Shown in pieces: positions 49,912-57,284 of a stretch of 64,000 nucleotides of DNA. The stretch lies in IMG/VR virus record IMGVR_UViG_3300027806_000042, positions 1-64,000 of that record; one strand, given 5' to 3'. The number at the start of each line of letters is the position of its first letter. Position 1 is the stretch's first letter. The notes under the pieces are model-generated. The model was not told where the DNA came from and did not search any database. It saw only the letters and a program-made list of their open reading frames with translations. The DNA is from a virus. Position numbers and translations under genes: made by a program.

Positions 49912-50730
49912 CTAGTCTCCGATCAGCGGCGGGCGGTTCAGGAATGGGTTGGTGGTCACCAGGTCTGGCGCGTTTCCCCATTTCCACGCGAGATGTCCCA
50001 ACACCTTCATTCGGTTATCTACCGATAGCTCGGCACCATTCGTGATAATCACTTCACCTATCATCCAGTTCGTGTACCGACTGAACATCGGCGATGAGCC
50101 GATGTAGAGCGGCGAAGTTCCTAAGTTAGTGCGTAACGTATACGTCCCCGTGTTGCTGCCGTCCGGCTTGCCATTTTGCAGACCAATCATCGCGTTGTTT
50201 TGATGGACGCCCGTGAAAATATACGTCCTATTTGGTAGGTAGGTGAACGCCCCGGTGCCGTCATAATTCGGCTGTCCTCCCGCTGTGTTCGTCGAGTATA
50301 TCGCAGACTTTCCATTGCTTTTGATAAGATCACTCCACCCGGCAGTCGTGGGGCCGGCTGAGGTAAAAAACTCAAATAATGAGTTGTAGGCGTTGGTGAA
50401 TGCCGCCGCCCTAAATACAATAAACGAAGTAATGGGGTACTGGAACGCCCAAGACTCGGGTGCGCGTTGCAGCGCCTTGGCGGTACCGTCGAAGGACATG
50501 CTGCCAAGACCGTTTATTCCGTCAAGGCGATACGCTGGCTGGCTGGCACTCACTGACTGCGTGAAATGCCGAGCATTTCCGCTCTTGTCGCGCACTTCGC
50601 TGATGCCTGTCGCCAAGGAAATGGTGGAGACATCGGCCCAGTCAAGCCACAGCGCAGGCCGCACCAAGTCAGGCGTCCACAACCGCCCCTGCAACTGCGC
50701 TTCATCATACCGGCTGACCCCGCGCGGCAT
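49912..50730 (-). CDS. LamG-like tail/virion protein, 272 aa
   Basis: LWLDWADVSTISLATGISEVRDKSGNARHFTQ and GSMSFDGTAKALQRAP, then GEVIITNGAEL, follow the concanavalin/LamG-3 pattern found on phage fibres; carbohydrate binding is likely. AGGATG ribosome site. Confidence 0.75.
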   Translation of the reverse strand: MPRGVSRYDEAQLQGRLWTPDLVRPALWLDWADVSTISLATGISEVRDKSGNARHFTQSVSASQPAYRLDGINGLGSMSFDGTAKALQRAPESWAFQYPITSFIVFRAAAFTNAYNSLFEFFTSAGPTTAGWSDLIKSNGKSAIYSTNTAGGQPNYDGTGAFTYLPNRTYIFTGVHQNNAMIGLQNGKPDGSNTGTYTLRTNLGTSPLYIGSSPMFSRYTNWMIGEVIITNGAELSVDNRMKVLGHLAWKWGNAPDLVTTNPFLNRPPLIGD

Positions 50731-51147
50731 TTAGGTTACATCCTCATTCCACGGGCGCACGTAAAGCTCATTCCCGGATGCGGCAAAATTGGCGACAGTG
50801 TTATTGATTACGCTGAACCGCATAGAAAACGGGTAAAGCCTCAACATATTGACAACCGCCACCTTGGCGGATGCGCCGGAGGTAAGCGGAATAACATATA
50901 GATCGCCGCCGATCCGGTCTGCCGTATCAGTGCCATCATTCAGCGTAATACGGAGTGTTATTGAACCGGCGGTGCCGGGGTTAAAACTGCCCAGCTTTAT
51001 GGTCACAACGCCGTACAGATCGCGATTTGTTGAATTGTCATAGGTGACAACCGCGCTTTCGCTGCCATTGGCCAGCGAATTGAGCGTTGCTCCCGCAAAA
51101 TTGCTTGACCGCGACGGCGAAGGCGTTGCCCATTTCGCGACTGCCAT
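50731..51147 (-). CDS. beta-rich virion-region protein, 138 aa
   Basis: Beta-rich: SESAVVTYDNSTNRDLYGVVTIKLGSF and GSITLRITLNDG. It ends with YVRPWNEDVT. The family occurs beside tail genes. Function unknown. It overlaps the upstream gene by one base. Confidence 0.6.
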   Translation of the reverse strand: MAVAKWATPSPSRSSNFAGATLNSLANGSESAVVTYDNSTNRDLYGVVTIKLGSFNPGTAGSITLRITLNDGTDTADRIGGDLYVIPLTSGASAKVAVVNMLRLYPFSMRFSVINNTVANFAASGNELYVRPWNEDVT

Positions 51148-51626
51148 TACACGCCGCCCCGCGCCAGCCCGACAGTCCGTGCAGTGACCGGAACGTTATT
51201 CGCTTCAGCCCAAGAGGGATGCCGATCTGCCAAAGCCAAAAGTCGATCTTTTGTCACCGCCGAAAGCAATCCAACTTGAACCATTTTTGTCAGCACCAAG
51301 CTAACCGCCTCATAGGCTTCTGGATCGTCTGTCTCAATGTAGCTGCTTTGGCGAATTGTATCGCGCATAAGAATAGCCGCTTCCCTGGTTTCTTCTGGCA
51401 AGGTTTCGTTTTCCGACGCGACAACCGCCTTAGCCCATTCGCCTGAAGTCAACAGTAATTGTTGTGCAACGCCAGTCGCCACCTTCTGCTTTACCTTGGG
51501 CAGCGAAACGTCCGGGACATTCAGTAAATTTGCAGCCATCCACTCAGGAATCCCCTGCAAGTCCGGCTGCGATACGCGCGTAGCTAACAAAGCTAGTTTT
51601 GCCGCGTCAATTTCGCTATCGCTCAT
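51147..51626 (-). CDS. virion-region helical protein, 159 aa
   Basis: Helical, with the end RHPSWAEANNVPVTARTVGLARGG, a pattern found in phage tail-region proteins. No catalytic motif. A gap of 49 bp precedes the next upstream gene. Confidence 0.6.
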   Translation of the reverse strand: MSDSEIDAAKLALLATRVSQPDLQGIPEWMAANLLNVPDVSLPKVKQKVATGVAQQLLLTSGEWAKAVVASENETLPEETREAAILMRDTIRQSSYIETDDPEAYEAVSLVLTKMVQVGLLSAVTKDRLLALADRHPSWAEANNVPVTARTVGLARGGV

Positions 51627-51675
51627 TTACTCACACCCCCTATTAAGCCTTTGCATTAGTCGTCATTCGCCTCTT

Positions 51676-52080
51676 TTATGAAAGCGAAATCGCCGCACCG
51701 GTAAAGTCGATAGTGAAGGTTTCGCCGTTGGCCATAGTAATAGACGAGCCGTAATCCCACCATCCAACAAGCGGATCGGCTGGCGACGTAGGCGTATCGT
51801 CATAGACAACAACGTAGCGGAAAGGACCAACCGCGCCGGTAGCCGACAACACAAGATCATTGAGAGTCAGCGAGTAGGTGCCACCAGTTTGGGACGAGCT
51901 TGCAGTTGTCAAGTTCCGGCTTGACAGATTGGTGTAGGAAATCTGCGTGAGGTCAGTAAGGACGCTGTTAGTTGCAACCGGCGCAGTATTGGTGAGGGCA
52001 ATAACAAACTGGTCGGTGCCAAGGTTGGCAACCTCCACCATGTTCTCAGCCCATGCGTTAAACTTATTCCATGTGGCCAT
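51676..52080 (-). CDS. virion-region beta-rich protein, 134 aa
   Basis: MATWNKFNAWAENMVEVANLGTDQF start, then FVIALTNTAP. Similar small beta-sandwich proteins lie upstream of fibre genes in other phages. Function unknown. Confidence 0.65.
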   Translation of the reverse strand: MATWNKFNAWAENMVEVANLGTDQFVIALTNTAPVATNSVLTDLTQISYTNLSSRNLTTASSSQTGGTYSLTLNDLVLSATGAVGPFRYVVVYDDTPTSPADPLVGWWDYGSSITMANGETFTIDFTGAAISLS

Positions 52081-52086
52081 ATCAAA

Positions 52087-52665
52087 TCACCCCAAACCCA
52101 AAACAGAAGCCATACCCGAAAGAGCCTTTACCTTCTGCTCAATTTCCTTTTCCTTACCCTCAACCACCGCCTGCCGGTCGTCTAGGCTTGCCTGTAGCTT
52201 ATCCAGAGAATCCTTTAGGGCAGATGCTTCAAACATCTTCGCCTCAGCATTACGCAAAGCATCATCAGCCTTACGTTCACTTGAAGCCGCTTTATCCCGA
52301 GAGCGCTGTGCGGCAGCCCGCAACTCAGACGCCTCATCCTTTGCTTTGGCAATAATATCAGAAGATTCTTTTTGAGTGCTTACAGCCAAATTTTCAGCCT
52401 CAGCCTTGGCAGATTCAAGAATCTTACTAGCTTCCTCTTTCATCTTTTCAGAAGAAGCCTTTGCCTCGGCCAGCATATCTTCCGCTTGCCGCATCATAAT
52501 TTCAGCAGATTCAGCCTTACGAATACGCGCCCAAGCCTCAGTTGCTTCAAGCGTAGTTTTCTGTAGCGCCGATAATCTCTCTTGAAACTTCGCTGGATCA
52601 GCAAGGATAGCTAGGTTATCAAGAACAGGATCACTCCCACCCACGCCCGAACTAACCCCACTCAT
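52087..52665 (-). CDS. coiled-coil virion-region protein, 192 aa
   Basis: From ~45 to ~180 a continuous charged helix (MLAEAKASSEKMKEEASKIL, KADDALRNAEAKMFEASALKD), with a short Gly/Ser-rich N-terminus. It could be a rod-like structural or assembly factor. Overlaps the upstream gene by 4 bp. Confidence 0.6.
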   Translation of the reverse strand: MSGVSSGVGGSDPVLDNLAILADPAKFQERLSALQKTTLEATEAWARIRKAESAEIMMRQAEDMLAEAKASSEKMKEEASKILESAKAEAENLAVSTQKESSDIIAKAKDEASELRAAAQRSRDKAASSERKADDALRNAEAKMFEASALKDSLDKLQASLDDRQAVVEGKEKEIEQKVKALSGMASVLGLG

Positions 52666-53000
52666 TGTTTAATCCCCGCTTGAATGACCGCAAGCCTCAC
52701 CGTACCCGTTCCTGCCGTAACTCTAATGCGAATAGCCCGAATAGGGAAAGCGTAATTGCCATCCCTATTCACCGCAACAACACCAGCCATACTAGCATGA
52801 TCAAACCAAGTAACGGTAGCTGGATCAAAATTACCCGTTGCTGGCAACACATTGTCAAATGTGTGTTGCACCGTATATGTCGGGGTTCCCGAAACTACTA
52901 CTGCACCTAAACCCACATTAAACGGAGTGACATGAACATTAGACACCCACGGAGAGGAATCAGCCCCATTAGATGCAGTCAAATATGTCGGTATTGCCAT
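52662..53000 (-). CDS. small beta-rich virion protein, 112 aa
   Basis: Beta-rich: GAVVVSGTPTYTVQHTFDNVLP and AIRIRVTAGTGTVRLAVIQAG. Typical of minor capsid or decoration-type proteins. No specific assignment. Confidence 0.6.
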   Translation of the reverse strand: MAIPTYLTASNGADSSPWVSNVHVTPFNVGLGAVVVSGTPTYTVQHTFDNVLPATGNFDPATVTWFDHASMAGVVAVNRDGNYAFPIRAIRIRVTAGTGTVRLAVIQAGIKQ

Positions 53001-53038
53001 ATTTTATCTCGCTTCCTTCAAAAGAAAACCACATAAAA

Positions 53039-53512
53039 TCAAGCAGAAGAAGCCGGATTTTGCGCGCCAGTTTCAGTACGCTGGACATAAACAACCGTGA
53101 TGATTGCGCGGCCAACACCAGCAGCCGTACCAACCGTATAACGCACCCATAGCGGGGTATCAGCCGTTGTAGAGGTTTGCCAAGCAAGCTGCGTTGCAGC
53201 CGTTGCCGTGCCAGTAAAACGACCGCCAGCCGTGGTTGCTACAGCCGCCGACAACTGAGCGCCACCAGAAGCATTACCAACGGAAATCGTGGAAGTGGAA
53301 GAACCGCCAGGAACAACAACCTGATCTATGAGGATATTTACAATCTGAGAACCCTGCGGAAGAATACCCATCTGCACATCTACGTTGCCAGCGCCAGCCG
53401 TCACAACGCCAGTGTCATAAGATTGGGTAAGAACCACAAGGCCGGTATTACGACCAGCACCTTCACGGATAGTACCGGAACGAAGTGGACCAGAAAATGA
53501 GGAAAAAGCCAT
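53039..53512 (-). CDS. virion protein, 157 aa
   Basis: First gene of the second late operon. Beta-rich: GLVVLTQSYDTGVVTAGAGNVDVQMG and VPGGSSTSTISVGNAS. Possibly a capsid decoration protein; conserved position after the capsid gene. AGGAG ribosome site. Confidence 0.65.
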   Translation of the reverse strand: MAFSSFSGPLRSGTIREGAGRNTGLVVLTQSYDTGVVTAGAGNVDVQMGILPQGSQIVNILIDQVVVPGGSSTSTISVGNASGGAQLSAAVATTAGGRFTGTATAATQLAWQTSTTADTPLWVRYTVGTAAGVGRAIITVVYVQRTETGAQNPASSA

Positions 53513-53596
53513 TGCTAAAACTCCTGCACAATAATCATACCATCTGTGCTTGTCTGCCGGGGCAGTTGGTATGACGAGTTAAAACCCGGTTACTTG

Positions 53597-53626
53597 CTTA
53601 TAGGGTAATTCTCAAAATAAAAGCAA
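53597..53626 (-). promoter_or_regulatory. sigma70-type promoter of the tail/lysis operon
   Basis: Minus-strand TTGCTT (53621-53626) and TATAAG (53597-53602), spacer 18 bp, between the capsid terminator and the 53512 start. It would drive the leftward late genes. Confidence 0.6.
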
Positions 53627-53636
53627 GGTGTTTATT

Positions 53637-53664
53637 TAAAAAAAGGGGGCTGAAGCCCCCTTTC
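53637..53664 (-). terminator. rho-independent terminator after the capsid gene
   Basis: GGGGGC-tgaa-GCCCCC stem (8 bp with flanking A-T pairs), followed on the minus strand by a run of seven T. It ends the head operon 12 bp after the capsid stop codon. Confidence 0.9.
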
Positions 53665-53676
53665 TTGTTTAGCAGA

Positions 53677-54585
53677 TCAAGTGCTGCCCGGCGAACCAAA
53701 AATACCCAGCGGATCGGAGACGCCAAAGCTATAACGCTCACGAGCCTTCCAACGGATATTACCGGTATCAAAATCACCATCCGTTTTGGTTTCCTGAGAC
53801 ACACGAACAAAATGCTTCATGCCATTCGGAACGTCAGTCTTGAGGAACCAACCGTTAGTATCGGTCAGGAAGTAGTTGACCGTATAGCCTTCAGGGATGG
53901 AACCGTTGCTCTTCAGCGCGTTAATGTCGTTATCTGACGTGCTGACACGGAGTTCCGTTTCCAGCAGACGAGTAGCAATAAACTGAAGCTGAGTCGGGAC
54001 AATCAGCTTACGCGGCTTGGCTGCAATAAGCAGACCGCGCTCGTCCGTCCAAAGGCTCATCTGAATTACCGCCGCCTCAAGGGAGGTTTCATTCAAATCC
54101 GCGCCAGTCGCAGGACGGTTGCTGTTGACACCACCGCCCACAAGCGGGTGAGCCGTGTTAAACAGGGTTACACCATCACCGGACTGGTAGGTGGTGAAGC
54201 CGTTATTAAGCAGGGCAGCGGCCTTAATCTGCTTCGTGTAAGCCATAGCGCGAGCCAGGGCTTTCGTGTAGCGGATTGAGAGGCTTTCATACAGATTGTC
54301 CTCAAAGGCTTCTTCCGTAAGGGAGAAACCAAGGGCAATCGTTTCATGGTTGAAGCGGGCAATGAACGCTTCTTGCGCGTTATCATACGCAATCGGCATA
54401 CCTTCGTTCTTCACGGGCGCGGCCCCGAAGCCAGAAAGTTTCACTTCTTCTTCAAAGGCTCGTTCCGAGGTTTCCACCTCGTAGATTTCCTTATGCTGTT
54501 CACCATAACGGTTATATTCCAAGCCAAACAGCTTGTTCAAACCGGGCAGCAGTTCCTTTAGAAGCTGTGCGCGAGAAATAGCCAT
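53677..54585 (-). CDS. major capsid protein, HK97-fold (gpT-like), 302 aa
   Basis: Coat subunit of the icosahedral head. The text ERAFEEEVKLSGFGAAPVKNEGMPIAYDNAQEAF, FNHETIALGFSLTEEAFEDNLYE, GDGVTLFNTAHPL and RERYSFGVSDPLGIFGSPG is characteristic of this capsid family. Position between scaffold and tail genes and the strong downstream terminator agree with high expression. GGAGG ribosome site. Confidence 0.9.
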   Translation of the reverse strand: MAISRAQLLKELLPGLNKLFGLEYNRYGEQHKEIYEVETSERAFEEEVKLSGFGAAPVKNEGMPIAYDNAQEAFIARFNHETIALGFSLTEEAFEDNLYESLSIRYTKALARAMAYTKQIKAAALLNNGFTTYQSGDGVTLFNTAHPLVGGGVNSNRPATGADLNETSLEAAVIQMSLWTDERGLLIAAKPRKLIVPTQLQFIATRLLETELRVSTSDNDINALKSNGSIPEGYTVNYFLTDTNGWFLKTDVPNGMKHFVRVSQETKTDGDFDTGNIRWKARERYSFGVSDPLGIFGSPGST

Positions 54586-54598
54586 ATCTCAGCCCTCC

Positions 54599-55219
54599 TT
54601 ACGACGCAGCCGTACCGGCAATGCCGGTATTACCTGAACGATGGAAGTGAGTATTGATACGCACAACCACATCAGTAAAGGCATCGCCAATAGTTACATA
54701 ATCCACAATTCGCAGCGGAAGCGTAGCAGTCGTGGCAACGCTCGAAGCCTGCAAAGCAAGACCCGAAGCGAAATAACCAGAACCACCAGCGCGCGTTTGA
54801 ATCAACGAAGCATTGCACCCAAGCGCTGTCTGACCAAGAGAACCATCAGCCTGAATCTGGAACATGGCATCAGGATCATCCACGACATAAGCCTGAATGT
54901 CCGAAGCAACCGTACCAGAAACATAGGTTTGACGGAAAATCTTACCAAACACCGGATCGGTGTAGGTGCAACCCACAAACACACCAACAAAACCAAAGCC
55001 GCCGCCCGTAGAAGTCACGGTAGTAGCAGTCGCGGTGGCGTTCATGCGGGCAATCGTGCCGCGCGTGGAGCCAGTATTAGTGATGATAACCGGATCGCCA
55101 GTTTGAATGTTCACAGCGTAGCCGGAAGGAATCGAATACAACCGAGTCGAACCAGCAAAGCCCTGCCCACCCAAAAGGTTAATGGGAACAAGCCCATATG
55201 GAGCAGATGTAAGAGCCAT
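54599..55219 (-). CDS. head decoration protein candidate, 206 aa
   Basis: Beta-rich, Gly/Thr-rich protein (IPSGYAVNIQTGDPVIITNTGSTRG, GGGFGFVGVFVGCTY) directly upstream of the capsid gene. It ends with a His-containing segment (TDVVVRINTHFHRSGN). Placement and composition suggest a capsid-associated protein. Confidence 0.65.
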   Translation of the reverse strand: MALTSAPYGLVPINLLGGQGFAGSTRLYSIPSGYAVNIQTGDPVIITNTGSTRGTIARMNATATATTVTSTGGGFGFVGVFVGCTYTDPVFGKIFRQTYVSGTVASDIQAYVVDDPDAMFQIQADGSLGQTALGCNASLIQTRAGGSGYFASGLALQASSVATTATLPLRIVDYVTIGDAFTDVVVRINTHFHRSGNTGIAGTAAS

Positions 55220-55271
55220 CTACTTTTCCTTTCAGAGAAAAAATTGAGAATTGATACAGGACCATCCCATA

Positions 55272-55712
55272 TCAACGGTTCCTCATAACGCTAGATGCTC
55301 GCTCAGGGCGAAGCAACGGCGCACGAGAATCATTCTGACTGAATAGGCTATTATCAACACCCTCAATCTGAGAATCAGTAAGTCGTTGATAATGTGCCTG
55401 CCGCTGTTTGATAATTTCCGTTGGCGCTTTACAAAGAATAAGGTCGCCAATGACGACATTATTTTCATACTCGCCTTTATCTGGCCGAATTTGCAACTCC
55501 GGGTGATCCTCTGCGCGTACAGGTTCATAGCCCTGACGGAATTGAGCCGAAGCGTTGATCTTGTCTGATTGACCAGCGTATCCAATACGAACCCAACGGA
55601 AAGTGTAGCCTTCTTGCGGGTTTGGATCAGGCAGAATTGAAGGAGGCGCCCATGCCTTAATACGCTCCTGGTTTTCACGGAGGTCCATTGAACGGGGAGT
55701 GCGATCAGCCAT
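55272..55712 (-). CDS. head-module protein, 146 aa
   Basis: WAPPSILPDPNPQEGYTFRWVRIGYAGQSDKINAS and EDHPELQIRPDKGEYENNVVIGDLILCKAP are conserved in this phage type. Hypothetical function in head assembly. Overlaps the scaffold gene by 8 bp. Confidence 0.65.
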   Translation of the reverse strand: MADRTPRSMDLRENQERIKAWAPPSILPDPNPQEGYTFRWVRIGYAGQSDKINASAQFRQGYEPVRAEDHPELQIRPDKGEYENNVVIGDLILCKAPTEIIKQRQAHYQRLTDSQIEGVDNSLFSQNDSRAPLLRPERASSVMRNR

Positions 55713-56625
55713 TGGGGTTATCCTTCATGTATTGCTCAACGTATTGTTGGGGCGTGAGGCCAGCTTTGCGGATAAACCGCATGGTGGACTCAGATATACG
55801 CACTTGGCGGGTAGCATTCTTGACCGCCCGACCAGCGGGGGCCACTACCGAAGGAGCCTTAGTCGTCGCGTAACTTACCGACTCAGACTGTTTTCCGAAG
55901 TATTCCGGAAATCTTTGACGAACTCTAGCGTCAATAGTTTGATAATACTCATCCGAACGCGGGTCAACATTTTTATTTCTAAGAATGTCTGACACCCCGA
56001 AAGCATAAGCAGTCATTTCTTCTTCCAAGTCACCTTGGGCTTGGAACCAATTACTATTAGCCTCATACCACTTCTCTGCCTTTACATCAGGCTTAGGTGG
56101 CGGGGGAGGTAACTGATGGATTTGCGGCTCTGGTTCCGGCGCCCGATAACCCTTATACCGCTCATTTTCAACGACAGTCCTTTGAAGTTGCTCATTAAAA
56201 TCTATGAACTTCTCGGTGTCGCCAGCCTCAAAGGCTTCCTTTGCGGCCCGCTTCAAGAGGGTAATCTGAGATTCAGACCGCCCCTTAGCCTGTTCAACCA
56301 GAGCCGTTTCCTGAGAAATCCTCAGATTCTCTAGTTGCTTGTTTTTCTCCATAAGCGTTTGGACGTACCGAACAGCCTCATCACGTTCCTTGGCTGCGGC
56401 TTCCTTGGCCCGGCGTTCAGAATGGGCCTTAAAGGACAAGTCCTTAATCCGCTTCTGAATATCCTTATTGTATCGAGTTACCTCATCGTCCCCGACTTTA
56501 ATATCATCGTCGGAATCGGTTTGTTCAGGAGCAACAACCCGGCCTTTATCAGCCTCCGGGGTATCGTCCTCTACAATGATTTCAAATTCAGGCGCCTCGG
56601 CGTCCTTATCTTCAATGTCGCTCAT
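55705..56625 (-). CDS. capsid scaffolding protein, 306 aa
   Basis: Guides coat-protein assembly and is removed before packaging. Acidic N-terminus (FEIIVEDDTPEADKG), a long central coiled coil (AHSERRAKEAAAKERDEAVRYVQTLMEKN) and a Pro-rich linker. The basic helical C-terminus (STMRFIRKAGLTPQQYVEQYMKDN) would contact the capsid. Layout and position (portal to capsid) are typical. Confidence 0.75.
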   Translation of the reverse strand: MSDIEDKDAEAPEFEIIVEDDTPEADKGRVVAPEQTDSDDDIKVGDDEVTRYNKDIQKRIKDLSFKAHSERRAKEAAAKERDEAVRYVQTLMEKNKQLENLRISQETALVEQAKGRSESQITLLKRAAKEAFEAGDTEKFIDFNEQLQRTVVENERYKGYRAPEPEPQIHQLPPPPPKPDVKAEKWYEANSNWFQAQGDLEEEMTAYAFGVSDILRNKNVDPRSDEYYQTIDARVRQRFPEYFGKQSESVSYATTKAPSVVAPAGRAVKNATRQVRISESTMRFIRKAGLTPQQYVEQYMKDNPNG

Positions 56626-57020
56626 GCGCGGTAAATCCCCCTCGGATCATCCACCACGGCCTCCACAGTGTCGTCATTCACTAGACGAAACTCCCGGCCA
56701 TGAATCTTAATGCGAGAACCGGAATAGGCCCGGAATAGAACCCAATCCCCTTCCTTGCACCAAGCGCCCGTTGGAAACTTATTCTGATCCTTATAGCAAA
56801 GGTCGCCCATCTTCAGCACGAACCCAACCACAGAAGCGGTCTGTTCACGTTCAAGCGCCTGCCCAGGAAGAATAATACCGGCTGAAGTCTTTTCCTCAAA
56901 TTCCGGCAAAATAATAAGCATTTTGTAGCCTTTAGGATCAGGCAATACATTCGGCTTACCTTCAACACCTGAATCCAATTTCAAACTATTCAGGTCAATC
57001 TTCTTATAGTCCAATTCCAT
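56622..57020 (-). CDS. GroES-like co-chaperonin, 132 aa
   Basis: The lid protein for GroEL-type folding. Motifs: GYKMLIILPEFEEKTSAGIILPGQ, REQTASVVGFVLKMGDLCYKD and GDWVLFRAYSGSRIKIHGREFRLVNDDTVEAVV, the GroES beta-barrel with its mobile-loop region (EKTSAGIILP). Start MELDYKKIDL preferred; ATG 57032 is in frame. Located between portal and scaffold genes, it may assist capsid-protein folding by the host GroEL. Confidence 0.85.
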   Translation of the reverse strand: MELDYKKIDLNSLKLDSGVEGKPNVLPDPKGYKMLIILPEFEEKTSAGIILPGQALEREQTASVVGFVLKMGDLCYKDQNKFPTGAWCKEGDWVLFRAYSGSRIKIHGREFRLVNDDTVEAVVDDPRGIYRA

Positions 57021-57086
57021 TACTACACCCATCGCATACCAATTAAGGGCTGGTAAGCGCCCTGCATCCCACTATGGGATGAATAC

Positions 57087-57284
57087 TTAGGACTCCTGAT
57101 ATTTCTCAAGTAAATCAAGGAGTTCCCGTTCCGCAAGCGCCAAACCTTCAATAATCCCGGTCATGCGCTTATATTCGTCAAATGAGGGACAGCCACCACA
57201 AGCAATGTTGTCAGCCATTTCATCCATAGTTTTGCGGATTTTCTTTCGAACCGCACTAAGGATGCCATCCTCAAACTGATCCAT
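57087..57284 (-). CDS. small helical head-module protein, 65 aa
   Basis: Contains ACGGCPSFDEYKRMTGIIEGLALAERELLDLLEKY, a block conserved in podovirus-like genomes after the portal gene. Overlaps the portal stop by 14 bp. Function unknown. Confidence 0.65.
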   Translation of the reverse strand: MDQFEDGILSAVRKKIRKTMDEMADNIACGGCPSFDEYKRMTGIIEGLALAERELLDLLEKYQES

